NCBI GenBank assembly: GCA_012031965.1
Contig: JAAUSC010000029.1
Span: 1-47,334 of the forward strand
Direction: 5' to 3'
Length of the DNA: 47,334 nt
From: Scytonema sp. RU_4_4
Lineage (GTDB): Bacteria > Cyanobacteriota > Cyanobacteriia > Cyanobacteriales > Nostocaceae
This document shows positions 1 through 9,232 of the stretch, in pieces. Under the pieces are notes generated by a model that saw nothing but the letters and a program-made list of their open reading frames with translations, did not search any database and was not told the DNA's origin. Every line of letters starts with the position of its first letter. Within the stretch, counting starts at the first letter, position 1. A program made the translations under genes and the position numbers.

Positions 1-2
1 CA

Positions 3-113
3 ACTGGCAGTATTCGTCCACAAATTTTACTGTGGGCGCGGGTGGACGAGGCTCAACCATACTCTCTGTCTCAGTTTTTGCGATCGCCCTTAATTATACT
101 TTGGCGAGAGTGA
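3..113 (+). other. possible 3' end of an upstream gene
   Basis: One frame is open from the window edge to a TGA at 111-113 and reads as ordinary protein, ending in SQFLRSPLIILWRE, with the HIP1 site at about 79-86 inside it. It could be the tail of a gene that starts outside the window. Two other frames are also open over most of this stretch, so the call is weak. It matters because the PhyH-like gene that follows lacks its normal first half. Confidence 0.2.
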
Positions 114-153
114 TAAAAGAGGGTTAATTTACAAAGGGGAAATTTTCGAGTTG

Positions 154-717
154 ATGGTGCAGCACCCAACAATAATCGAAATCATCGAGACTATTTTGGG
201 GAAAGACATGACACTTGGTGGTTTCTCGGCTCACATACTCAACCCTGGTGCGACAAACATGGGTGTACACGTAGACTATCCTTATTGGACAATGAAGCCG
301 CCCTTCCCGACTTATCCCATAATGGAAGTTCAAGTCATTTGGATGGTTGAGGACTTCACAGAGGAAAACGGTGCGCCACTTTTCACTCCAGGTAGCCAGA
401 AGCTTTGCAGTCCGCCTGACTTAGTACACTTTTCAAAAACGGCTGAAAAAGTCACTGGAAAGGCTGGCTCAGTCGTTGTTTCCCATGGTCTTTGCTGGCA
501 CGATACCTCTGTCAATGCTACAGAGAAGCCAAGAGTCTCAATTCTTGGCAACTATGGTCCTAAGTTCGTGCGTCCTCTTGAAGACCCGTTGCATGATGTG
601 CGGCAAGAAGTGCTAGAACGGGCAACTCCTAAGCTCAAACAACTGCTTGGATACCAATTTAAATCAGATCTGTTTAAAGATATTCAAAGAATCCGATTAC
701 AAGAATGGAACCGATAG
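154..717 (+). CDS. phytanoyl-CoA dioxygenase (PhyH)-like protein, N-terminally truncated
   Basis: This is a member of the PhyH family of Fe(II)/2-oxoglutarate oxygenases, which hydroxylate small molecules in the cytosol. The iron-binding facial triad is visible: HVD near residue 39, the distal His in CWHDTS near residue 115, and an Arg in KPRVSI that would bind 2-oxoglutarate. Family members are usually 250-300 residues; this reading gives 187 from the ATG at 154 (a TTG lies one codon earlier). The frame stays open upstream to a stop at 91-93, and that stretch (YKGEIFELMVQHP) still looks like family sequence, so the N-terminal third has probably been lost by truncation or frameshift. No good ribosome binding site precedes the ATG. 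It may be a pseudogene. The substrate cannot be told from sequence. Confidence 0.7.
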   Translation: MVQHPTIIEIIETILGKDMTLGGFSAHILNPGATNMGVHVDYPYWTMKPPFPTYPIMEVQVIWMVEDFTEENGAPLFTPGSQKLCSPPDLVHFSKTAEKVTGKAGSVVVSHGLCWHDTSVNATEKPRVSILGNYGPKFVRPLEDPLHDVRQEVLERATPKLKQLLGYQFKSDLFKDIQRIRLQEWNR

Positions 718-830
718 TCAAATGAGTTTTCCCGAGTTGCAATCTGCTATCTAACCGATGTTTAGGAAAGATTGACTCATTAATGGAAGCTAACGCTGCC
801 ACACTCCATCCCAGCCCAAACTATCAATCT

Positions 831-2225
831 TCAAACTGAACTAGAGCTAGTCTCCAAAACACGCTCATTTTGAGCGCGCCTCCTCGTTACCACCATCCGC
901 ACACCTCCTGCTGGTCCTATCAGAGCGCCCTTACGTACTGGCTGCACCGGTTTGCTATCAGCTAGTTCCATCTGCCATTGCGACAACACCGTTGCCAAAA
1001 CCAGTTTCATTTCAAATAGGGCAAACGCCATACCAATGCAGCGACGGTTACCACCACCAAATGGCAAATACTCATAAGGAGCAAATTGACGTTCCAGAAA
1101 ACGCTCTGGCTTAAACTGCTTTGGCTGAGGATATAAATCTTCCCGATGATGGGTCAAATAAATACTAGGAATTATTAAAGTACCAGGCTCAAACTTGTAG
1201 CCCATGATATCTAGCGGAGATTTGACCACTCGATTTAATGCCAACATCGCCACTGGATACAGACGCAATGTTTCAGAACAAACTGCATTCAAATAGGGTG
1301 CTTTGAAAATAGCGTTTGCATCAGGGTTTTCACCCAAGCTATCCAGTTCTTGCAGCAGTTTTTCACGCACCTCGCTTAAATGGTGAATCCAGTAAAATGC
1401 CCACGTTAAAGCAGTTGCAGTCGTCTCATGACCAGCTACTAACAGAGTGATTAACTCATCGCGTAATTCTACATCCGTCATCGGCTCACCAGCTTCATCG
1501 TGAGCTGCCATCATCAAAGAGAGGATATCAGTTCGAGATGTATCTGATTGTTCTTTGCGTTCCCGAATTTCGGCGTAGATGAGTTCATCTATTTGCTGTT
1601 TTCGGCGTATGAAGATTCCCCAAGGACTCCACGGACCTAAATCCCGTGCGAGTACTGGAAAAAGAAACATGAGCGCCGTCAATATAGGTGTTTTTGGATT
1701 GAGCAGCGCAATCAGAACTGCTTTGAGCTTTTCGTAACGTACACCTTCCTCTAGACCAAAGACAGCTTTCAAAATGACTTGGAAGGAGATTGCTTGCATA
1801 GAAGGTAGAACAGAAAAGGGTTCACCTACCTGCCATTGATTCGTTACTTGCTTGGTAATATCGGGAATGAGCTCACCATAAGCTAGCATTCTTTCTCCAT
1901 GAAAGGGCGGTGTCAACAACTTTCGTTGTCGCTGGTGAGGCTTACCTTCCAACGCTAGCATTGATTGTCGCCCCAATAAAGGTGATTTAATACCCGCTGG
2001 TTCGCCAGAATCCAATAGTTTTGGATCAGTGGTAAAAATTTGTTGCATGGCTTGGGGATTACTAATGAATACTTGTGGCTTAAAAACTGGACCAATCCTG
2101 AGAGTGAAGATATCACCATAGCGTTGAGCACAAGCTTCCATGTATTCTAAGGGGCTAGTTAGCCATTGAAGCGTCTGTACCAAAGGGTGAGTTTGAGGAC
2201 CGTCAGGCAGTTTCTGTTCAGGCAT
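831..2225 (-). CDS. cytochrome P450, CYP110-like
   Basis: Haem-thiolate monooxygenase of 464 residues, the normal length for a soluble bacterial P450. The landmarks are in order: the I-helix oxygen-binding motif AGHETT, the K-helix ExxR in SETLRL, the PERF motif, and the haem-binding loop FGGGNRRCIG whose Cys ligates the iron. There is no signal or membrane anchor. CYP110 enzymes are characteristic of filamentous cyanobacteria, and members studied elsewhere oxidise fatty acids, alkanes or terpenes; the substrate here is unknown. A close paralogue with the same layout lies at 19175-20557 on the same strand. The C-terminal tail after the haem loop is ordinary. The start ATG gives MPEQKLPDGP, the usual Pro-rich hinge. 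No redox partner is encoded nearby. Confidence 0.93.
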   Translation of the reverse strand: MPEQKLPDGPQTHPLVQTLQWLTSPLEYMEACAQRYGDIFTLRIGPVFKPQVFISNPQAMQQIFTTDPKLLDSGEPAGIKSPLLGRQSMLALEGKPHQRQRKLLTPPFHGERMLAYGELIPDITKQVTNQWQVGEPFSVLPSMQAISFQVILKAVFGLEEGVRYEKLKAVLIALLNPKTPILTALMFLFPVLARDLGPWSPWGIFIRRKQQIDELIYAEIRERKEQSDTSRTDILSLMMAAHDEAGEPMTDVELRDELITLLVAGHETTATALTWAFYWIHHLSEVREKLLQELDSLGENPDANAIFKAPYLNAVCSETLRLYPVAMLALNRVVKSPLDIMGYKFEPGTLIIPSIYLTHHREDLYPQPKQFKPERFLERQFAPYEYLPFGGGNRRCIGMAFALFEMKLVLATVLSQWQMELADSKPVQPVRKGALIGPAGGVRMVVTRRRAQNERVLETSSSSV

Positions 2226-2366
2226 TTTTGATACTTTCCTGATACTAAAGAATCATTGAACCAAGACTAGACTAGTCCTGTCATTCATGCATAGCCAACT
2301 TTATTATCCAAATATATTTTAAAAATTCTTGCCTCAAGAGATACGGATATTTGTTTCTACAACCAT

Positions 2367-2467
2367 AGGACTTACGCACCATCTGCTAGAAACCCGGTTT
2401 CTTCGTTCGTATTTGGTTGCAAAACAAACGATTTTTGGTAGAAACCGGGTTTCTTTGCGTAAGTCCT
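2367..2467. mobile_element. 101-bp MITE-like palindromic element, copy 1
   Basis: The element starts AGGACTTACGCACC and ends TGCGTAAGTCCT, so its ends are inverted repeats. A second inverted pair inside (AGAAACCCGGTTTC and GAAACCGGGTTTC) lets the whole element fold into a long hairpin. An element of identical length lies at 32856-32956 and differs at only three positions. It encodes nothing credible. The size, terminal inverted repeats and near-identity at two unrelated sites fit a non-autonomous transposable element. No clear target duplication is seen. Confidence 0.8.
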
Positions 2468-2473
2468 GTACCA

Positions 2474-2508
2474 ATAAAAGAAGAAAAAGGCAGGTTTAAA
2501 ACCTGCCT
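2474..2508 (-). terminator. rho-independent terminator of the glgP locus
   Basis: Read on the minus strand, a near-perfect stem AGGCAGGTTT / AAACCTGCCT is followed at once by a T-rich run (TTTTCTTCTTTT). It lies 30 bases past the stop codon of the phosphorylase gene and is correctly oriented to end its transcript. Confidence 0.85.
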
Positions 2509-2537
2509 CAATGCTGAACCAAGAAACTTAAAATTCT

Positions 2538-4750
2538 TTACACCAGAACCTTCGCTAAAATCGGTTCCACACGAGTGGCAATTTCTGGAACGTATACCTG
2601 TGAAACGTAATCAGCAATCATTCTGTCTGTGTTGAACAGTGGTGCATTCGTCTTGATTGATGCCTTCATCATTTGTACCCAGCGGTGAGGAGTACCGTTA
2701 GCATCTTGGTCGTAGTACAAAGGCACTATTTGCTCTTCCAATAGCTTATAAAGGGATTCCGCATCTATGCTATCTTGTAAATCCTGATCACTGGTGTGAG
2801 CATCCTCACCAATTGCCCACCCATTGATCCCTTGACCATTTGCATCTGTTTTGTATCCTTCGCACCACCAGCCATCCAGCACGCTGCAATTAATTCCACC
2901 ATTAAAGCAGACTTTTTGTCCACTTGTACCAGATGCTTCTAAGGGGCGACGGGGGTTATTCAACCAGACATCGACACCTTGCACCAGTTTTTGACCAACA
3001 TAAATATCGTAGTCTTCAATAAAAGCGACTCGATGCTGAATTGCTGAATGCTGACACCATTCCATCAAGCGTTGAATAATCCGTTTGCCTTCTTCATCAG
3101 CTGGGTGAGCTTTACCTGCAAAGATAATTTGTACGGGACGTTCTGCATTGCCAAAAATTCTGATTGCTCGTTCGGCGTCACGCAAAAGCAAATGACCCCG
3201 TTTGTATGGGCTAAAGCGTCTTGCAAATCCGATAGTCAGCACTTTGGGATCAAGCAGTGTTTCTGCCGCCTGAATTTTGTGGTATTCTTCACCCCGTTGT
3301 TCCCGTGCTTTTTTCACTTTATATCGAGTGTAGGCAATGAGTCTCTCTTTCAAGACGAGGTGTCGCCACCAGAGTTCCTCATCCGGAATATCGTTAACTT
3401 TTTCCCACGTCTTCGGGTCAATGACACGAGTTTTCCAGTCTTCACCTAAGTATTGAGCGTACAACTCTGCCATTAAGGGAGCAGTCCAAGTGGGCGCATG
3501 AACACCATTAGTAATGTAACCAATAGGAACTTTATCTTCAGAACGTTGTGGATATAAAATTGTCCACATCTTACGAGAAACATGACCGTGCAACTCACTT
3601 ACGCCATTGGCTGCACGACACATCCTCAGTGCCAAAACCGTCATACCAAAGGGTTCCCAAGGGTCACCCAGTCGCCGTGCGCCCAATGCCAAGAATTGCT
3701 CACGGGATAGACGTAGCTTGGTCCAGTAGTGGGCAAAGAAGGAGTCCATCAAGTCAGGTGAGAAGACATCGTGACCAGCGGGAACGGGTGTATGGGTGGT
3801 GAAGACGCAACGATTTCGCACATCGGCTTCGATGTCGTAGAAAGATTTGCCAGTGCGCTCAATTTCTTGTCGCGCAACTTCTAGAGTGGAGAATGCAGCA
3901 TGACCTTCGTTGAGGTGATAAACAGAAGGTTGAATCCCCAAGGCTGTTAGCGCCTTCACACCGCCAATTCCCAAGACGACTTCTTGAGCAATGCGAGTTT
4001 CCTGGTTACCACCGTAAAGGTGTCCAGTCAGCCAGCGGTCTATGGGATCATTATCGTGCGATCGCTATCCAATAAATAAAGACTCACTCGCCCCACTTGC
4101 ACTCGCCAAATTTGTACTTTCACCAGTCGTTGGCGAACTTGTAGCTCTATGGTGATTGGTTCCCCTTGCGGATTTCTCATTAACTCCAAAGGCATTTGGG
4201 AGAAGGGGTTGTCAACGTAGTAATCTTCTTGCCAACCACCGCGATTCAACCGTTGTCGGAAGTAACCTTGGCGATACAACAAGCCCACACCAACCATTGG
4301 AACTCCCAAATCTGATGCTGATTTCAGGTGGTCACCTGCAAGAATGCCTAAACCGCCAGAGTAGACAGCCAGAGATTCATGTATGCCAAATTCAGCACAA
4401 AAGTAAGCAATGGGATGTTCTTGGGTAATTTGTGGTGCAACTCGACTCACCCAAGTGTCTTTTGTGGTCATGTATTCGTCAAACTCACGTACGAGTGACC
4501 CTATTTGCTTGAGATAATACGGGTCTTCAGCAAGCTGGGTAAGACGTTCGTACGTCGCTGACTGTAACATTTCTACCGGATTGTGTCCGCAGCGTTCCCA
4601 TACTTGGGGGTCGATGGTTTGGAACAACGCTACGCGATCGCTTGTCCAACTCCACCAATAGTTGTAAGCCAAAGAAGCCAAGCGCTTGAGTGAAAAAGGT
4701 AATTTCTCACCCAATACTTGCACTGCGGTGTTTGCACTGCTGATATTCAT
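2538..4750 (-). pseudogene. glgP: alpha-glucan (glycogen) phosphorylase, one-base frameshift
   Basis: Alpha-glucan phosphorylase releases glucose-1-phosphate from glycogen with pyridoxal phosphate as cofactor. The N-terminal part (4750-4040, 236 residues) carries the DUF3417-type start with FSLKRLASLAYNYWWSW and the AYFCAEFGIHESL motif. The C-terminal part (from about 4050 down to 2538) carries YHLNEGHAAF, SPYKRGHLLL and the PLP loop EASGTSGQK. The two parts lie in different frames. The first frame runs into a stop just after YLLDSDR, while the second resumes as NDPIDRWLTGHLYGG. The join needs one added base near 4056-4057, next to a HIP1 site. With that base the product would be roughly 735-740 residues and complete at both ends. 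This is either an assembly error or a recent mutation. The 280 bases upstream (4751-5028) hold no gene I can support. Confidence 0.88.
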
Positions 4751-5028
4751 AAAATTCTAGGTTCTGTTGTTAGTTTTTCTCTTTTGCCGTCAAAACCTGC
4801 TTCTTCGCCATTGCTCCTTTTTGGTTCTTGCGCTTTCTTCTTGGTCTGGGAATCATCCTCTTAAGGGTGGTGCAGTTTTTAGACGGTTTTTATTTTTCCA
4901 GACTTATTCCAAATCATCCTTCTTTTTTGTTGATTTTGACAACTTTCTCTGCATCAAATTAATTGACGTTCTTTTAATTTAGTTTTTGTCTTGTGATATT
5001 TTCTTAATAATTTATCCAAACAAGACAC

Positions 5029-5285
5029 CTATGCTGAAGAGCGAATCTGTTTGCAGCGAAGGCGAGTGCGTACCTGGAGGGCATGTAAACGAATTGATGG
5101 CAAGTATACTTTATTGCCTTCTAACCTGACATCACCAGGTTTGTATTGAAATGACCGAAAATTAGACCGATTTTTAAATCCAGGAAATCCGCGACCATGT
5201 TTAAAAAACCCCTCGATTGCTGTATCCAAACGTTTAACCAACATTTGCAACACGTTTCTGCTCGTCTGGCTACTCGCGTTGAAAG
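5029..5285 (-). pseudogene. TnpB (OrfB, IS200/IS605 type) fragment
   Basis: The minus-strand reading contains TSRNVLQMLVKRLDTAIEGFF followed by KHGRGFPGFKNRSNFRSF and YKPGDVRLEGNKVYLPSI, typical of the N-terminal helical region of TnpB nucleases. The upstream frame is closed near 5290 and the family match stops after VYLPSI, so both ends are missing, including all RuvC motifs. It is a remnant of an insertion sequence and has no relation by frame to the TnpB gene at 25427. Confidence 0.7.
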
Positions 5286-5293
5286 GAAATTAT

Positions 5294-5590
5294 ATGAACA
5301 AGGCTGAAGAAGAATTCAAACTGCAACTGCATCCTCGCCCCAAAGAAACAGTATCTATAGAAATACCAAAAGATACTTTGGAATCGCTCAAAAAAGTCGC
5401 TGTCAGTCGAGATATGTCTTTTGAAGCCTTACTAAAATTTTATATTGGGCAAGGTTTAAGACAAGACTTAGCAAAATTATTTGCTGACCGCGTGCTTGAA
5501 GCGACTGCACAAGTGTTAGCAAAGCATATCGAATCAGAAGAAGAAATTTCTTGCATGATTCAAGAAATTCGAGCCGAGACAATTGGTTAG
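5294..5590 (+). CDS. small RHH-like protein, possible orphan antitoxin
   Basis: Protein of 98 residues starting at ATG 5294, preceded by AAAGGAAATTAT, an acceptable ribosome binding site; a TTG 15 bases upstream is less likely. The middle (VSIEIPKDTLESLKKVAVSR, then DMSFEALLKFYIGQGL) has the strand-helix-helix pattern of Arc/CopG repressors and of many cyanobacterial antitoxins. The C-terminal half is a charged helix (LEATAQVLAKHIESEEE) that could bind a partner. No toxin gene is adjacent: the TnpB remnant lies upstream and a repeat lies downstream. The role as an antitoxin or small DNA-binding protein is inference. Confidence 0.6.
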   Translation: MNKAEEEFKLQLHPRPKETVSIEIPKDTLESLKKVAVSRDMSFEALLKFYIGQGLRQDLAKLFADRVLEATAQVLAKHIESEEEISCMIQEIRAETIG

Positions 5591-5677
5591 TTTTGGGTTT
5601 TTTGAACAAATAGCGCTATCCTTATCTTTCTAGGGTATGCGCGTTTTGGGTGGGGCGATGCGGAAGTCGCCGCCAAC

Positions 5678-5712
5678 GCGATAAGCCAGAGGCTTGACGC
5701 TACGCGTATCGC
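5678..5712. repeat. 35-bp palindromic-ended interspersed repeat, copy 1
   Basis: The 35 bases begin GCGATAAGCC and end GCGTATCGC. With two flanking bases on the left and three on the right it is identical over 40 bases (5676-5715) to 34199-34238, and a diverged relative lies at 31627-31661. Here it is intergenic, just upstream of the ABC transporter. The other two copies lie inside genes. Confidence 0.8.
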
Positions 5713-5747
5713 TGCAACAAGGGGCATTTTTACACTATAAAAAGAAT

Positions 5748-7580
5748 ATGAGGATACGTAAAAAACGCAACGCCCTGCGCCAATCTCTTGCTGTCTTCCG
5801 GTACAGTGGACGCGCTATCAGCTTGGTATGGACGACTAGCCGCTCCCTGACTATTATCTTTGCGAGTTTAACTTTGGTGGCTGGTCTTTTACCAGCAGCT
5901 ATAGCCTATATCGGTAAGTTAATTGTCGATGCTGTCATTGTTGCTTCTCAAAGCAATGCACAAAGCAATGATTTTGTCAATAGCTATCGTCCTTTAATGT
6001 ATGTGGGATTAGAGGCGATCGCCGTAGCTTTACTGGCGCTTAGTCAGCGAGGACTCACGGTTTGCCAATCATTGCTACGGATGCTTCTTGGTCAGCGAGT
6101 TAACATTCTCATCTTAAAAAAGGCGCTAACGCTCGACCTCACACAGTTTGAAGACTCAGAGTTTTACGACAAATTAACTAACGCACGACGAGAAGCATCA
6201 ATTCGTCCCTTGTCTTTAGTCAACCGCACCTTTGGCTTGGTACAAAGCGCTTTGTCACTTGTCACTTACGGCGTTTTGCTGGTGAAATTCTCATTTTGGG
6301 CGGTGGCGATACTCATTTTAGCAGCCATGCCTGCATTCTTTGCTGAAACGAGATTTGCTGGAGAAGCCTTTCGCCTATTTAGTTGGCGTGCGCCGGAAAC
6401 CCGCCAACAGCATTACCTAGAAACGCTGCTTGCTAGAGAAGACTTTGCCAAGGAAGTGAAACTCTACCAACTAGGGGATATGTTGCTGGGACGTTACCAC
6501 AACCTATTCAATAGACTTTACGACGAAGACCGCAACTTGACACTACGGCGAGGACGGTGGGGTTATCTGCTGAGTTTGTTAAGTACCGCAGCCTTCTACA
6601 TGGCTTATGCCTGGATTGTGGTGGAGACAGTTGCGCTGAGAATTTCCCTGGGGGATATGACCATGTATCTTACCGTGTTTCGCCAAGGACAATCTACATT
6701 TTCCAATGCCCTAACTTCCATCGGGGGGATGTATGAGGATAACTTGTATCTTTCTAATCTTTATGATTTTCTAGAAGAGGAAGTACCAAAACCAAAAGGC
6801 AAAGCCACTAAAGGTTTAAAAGCCAAAGACGGAATTCGCTTTGAAAACGTATCATTCACTTATCCAGGAAGTTCGCAACCTGCATTAAAAAATATTTCAC
6901 TCCACCTGAAGCCTGGGGAGAAATTAGCCATTGTTGGTGAAAATGGTTCTGGCAAAACAACATTAATTAAGCTACTGACTCGACTTTACACCCCAGACTC
7001 CGGACGCATCTTACTCGATGGTTTGGACTTGCAAGAATGGGATGTGGATGTGCTGCGGCGGCGCATTGGGGTTATATTTCAGAACTTTGTCCGCTACCAG
7101 TTCACTGTTGGTGAGAATATTGGTGTGGGGGATGTGGACTACATTGAAGATAAAACCCGATGGAAAACTGCAGCTGAAAAAGGCATGGCACTTCCTTTTA
7201 TTCAACATTTACCAGAAAATTTTCAGACTCAGCTAGGCAAATGGTTCAGGGCTGGACAAGAACTCTCTGGGGGTCAGTGGCAGAAAATTGCTCTTGCGCG
7301 TGCTTTTATGCGAACGAACGCAGATATTCTAGTTTTAGATGAACCAACATCAGCAATGGATCCCCAAGCAGAATTTGATATTTTCAATCACTTTCGCGCC
7401 CTAACCAAAAATCAAATGGTATTCTTAATATCTCACCGCTTCTCCACAGTCAGGATGGCTGACAAAATCGTCGTCATTGAAGCTGGGGAAGTTGTGGAAC
7501 AAGGAACTCATGAGGAGTTGTTACAAGCAAAAAGGCGCTATGCGACACTGTTTTCGTTGCAAGCAGCAGGGTATCAGTAG
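5748..7580 (+). CDS. ABC exporter, fused membrane and ATPase domains
   Basis: Half-transporter of 610 residues from ATG 5748; a longer reading would begin inside the 35-bp repeat and is unlikely. Residues about 20-310 form the membrane domain with several hydrophobic helices (for example LTIIFASLTLVAGLLPAAI). The ATPase domain has Walker A GENGSGKTT, Q-loop IFQNF, signature LSGGQ, Walker B ILVLDEPTS with D-loop AMD, and the switch His in ISHRFSTVR, so it looks catalytically complete. It would act as a homodimer in the cytoplasmic membrane. It most resembles lipid/peptide/drug exporters (MsbA-like); the cargo is unknown. It begins a co-directional run with the metallophosphoesterase (60-base gap) and the exported methyltransferase (20-base gap), so the three may share a transcript. 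Confidence 0.9.
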   Translation: MRIRKKRNALRQSLAVFRYSGRAISLVWTTSRSLTIIFASLTLVAGLLPAAIAYIGKLIVDAVIVASQSNAQSNDFVNSYRPLMYVGLEAIAVALLALSQRGLTVCQSLLRMLLGQRVNILILKKALTLDLTQFEDSEFYDKLTNARREASIRPLSLVNRTFGLVQSALSLVTYGVLLVKFSFWAVAILILAAMPAFFAETRFAGEAFRLFSWRAPETRQQHYLETLLAREDFAKEVKLYQLGDMLLGRYHNLFNRLYDEDRNLTLRRGRWGYLLSLLSTAAFYMAYAWIVVETVALRISLGDMTMYLTVFRQGQSTFSNALTSIGGMYEDNLYLSNLYDFLEEEVPKPKGKATKGLKAKDGIRFENVSFTYPGSSQPALKNISLHLKPGEKLAIVGENGSGKTTLIKLLTRLYTPDSGRILLDGLDLQEWDVDVLRRRIGVIFQNFVRYQFTVGENIGVGDVDYIEDKTRWKTAAEKGMALPFIQHLPENFQTQLGKWFRAGQELSGGQWQKIALARAFMRTNADILVLDEPTSAMDPQAEFDIFNHFRALTKNQMVFLISHRFSTVRMADKIVVIEAGEVVEQGTHEELLQAKRRYATLFSLQAAGYQ

Positions 7581-7640
7581 AGGAATTGAGGGAGTAATGG
7601 GACAATAACGACATGACTCATAACTCATGAATACTGACTT

Positions 7641-9212
7641 ATGGAATTCATATTTGATCCACCCATTCCTGTGAAAATCCAAAAGATGAAGGAACGGGTA
7701 CGGTGGGGACATCCGAGTCTTGTCCAGCGTGGAATTGACCAAACCAGTATGGTTATAGATGATGGTAACTCGGATAATTCAGAATTCTCCTTTATAGTCA
7801 TAGGTGATAGTGGCACGACAGAGCATCATGGACATCACCCCCAACGGCGAATTGCTGAATTGATGCTTGCTCACCGTGAGGAGTGCCGTTTTGTCCTGCA
7901 TACAGGTGATGTCATTTATGTCGTGGGGTCTCATGAGTATTACCCAACCAACTTTATCGAACCTTACCGCGAGTTTCTTGTTAATGGCGAAAACCCGAAA
8001 CGCATTTCCTACGAGCGCATGGTCTTTAGCCTGCCAATTCTGCCAGTACTGGGTAATCATGATTACTATGATGTACCATTAATGTATCGTTTGCTCGCAG
8101 GAAGCACACGACCACTGCGTCGCCTACTCCGCTACAAAGATATTGAGATAGGTTGGCATGGCTCTTATAAAGGTGACGCTTATGCACGGGCGTTTCTTGA
8201 CTATCTTCAAGCACTGACTTCCGGTGAACAGTTGGAATATCACTTAGACAATCATTACACTGCTAAGACTGACACAGGACGCTGTTTACGTTATGAACCC
8301 GGACGTTTCACCCGCTTACCCAACCGCTATTATACTTTTCGTTATGGCGGGATTGATTTTTTCGCTCTTGACTCCAATACTTTTAATGCACCATTACCAC
8401 TCCCAGCTACAAAAGAGGGAGAAGCCGAACGCCGTGAATTGGTTCATCGTCAGCATGAGATAGAACAAGAGGAGATGCAAATTCTAGAAGTATGCGAGAA
8501 GCTCAATCCGGAAATACCTGCACAAGCTGAACAACTTGATGCTCTCAAAGCTAAGTTATACCAAATTGACGAGATAAAAATTGACATTGAAAAACAACTT
8601 GAATCTCATAAAGCGCCTGCTGTAGACTTTGAACAACTGAACTGGCTCAAGCAAAGACTCATTGAATCTTGGAATACCGAGCAAGTACGCGGACGTATTA
8701 TTTATTTCCATCATCCTCCTTACGTTACAGAGGCGACTAAGTGGCATCAAGCGCAAACGTTGGCAGTTCGCCGTCGCCTGCGTTGGGTCTTTGATGAAGT
8801 TGCAGATACCCTTGGTTCCTTGACTCAAGGTCGTTCAATAGTCGATTTGATTTTGAATGGTCATGCACACTGTCTAGAACACCTCCGCACCGTAGACACT
8901 GGACACGCTGACTCATTTATCAACTACATCATCTCTGGCGGTAGCGGTCATTACCCTCGGCGTCAGCGAAAGGAGGGATCACAATTGATGGAGACTTTTG
9001 AGGAGATTTCAGGTCGTGATGACCGTAAAGTTGCGGATTCATTTCTCTTCGTTGGTCGTCATGGATACGATATTCAAATGCGACGACCATACTCATTTGT
9101 ACGTATTGATGTTCGAGATGGTCGCCCACCGAAGTTTATTGTGAGACCGTTTGTTACTGAACGCTTTTTGGGAGAATGGTGCGATGTGTACTTAGAACCA
9201 TTTGTGATTTAA
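7641..9212 (+). CDS. calcineurin-like metallophosphoesterase
   Basis: Protein of 523 residues with the five metal-site blocks of calcineurin-like phosphoesterases in order: GDSG near residue 54, TGDVIY near 92, LGNHDYY near 136, FHHPPY near 355 and NGHAHC near 410. The long insert between GNHD and the C-terminal blocks includes a Glu/Lys-rich coiled coil (EIEQEEMQILEVCEKL and on), which is unusual. There is no signal peptide. The family splits phosphomonoesters or phosphodiesters using two metals; the substrate is not predictable. It follows the ABC exporter by 60 bases and precedes the methyltransferase by 20. The ATG at 7641 sets the start. Confidence 0.88.
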   Translation: MEFIFDPPIPVKIQKMKERVRWGHPSLVQRGIDQTSMVIDDGNSDNSEFSFIVIGDSGTTEHHGHHPQRRIAELMLAHREECRFVLHTGDVIYVVGSHEYYPTNFIEPYREFLVNGENPKRISYERMVFSLPILPVLGNHDYYDVPLMYRLLAGSTRPLRRLLRYKDIEIGWHGSYKGDAYARAFLDYLQALTSGEQLEYHLDNHYTAKTDTGRCLRYEPGRFTRLPNRYYTFRYGGIDFFALDSNTFNAPLPLPATKEGEAERRELVHRQHEIEQEEMQILEVCEKLNPEIPAQAEQLDALKAKLYQIDEIKIDIEKQLESHKAPAVDFEQLNWLKQRLIESWNTEQVRGRIIYFHHPPYVTEATKWHQAQTLAVRRRLRWVFDEVADTLGSLTQGRSIVDLILNGHAHCLEHLRTVDTGHADSFINYIISGGSGHYPRRQRKEGSQLMETFEEISGRDDRKVADSFLFVGRHGYDIQMRRPYSFVRIDVRDGRPPKFIVRPFVTERFLGEWCDVYLEPFVI

Positions 9213-9232
9213 CGTATGCAATACTGAGTGGT

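Noticed and set aside
2417-2635. Open frame across the MITE and the end of glgP
   Set aside because: It translates the palindromic element and the antisense of the phosphorylase, with no ribosome site.
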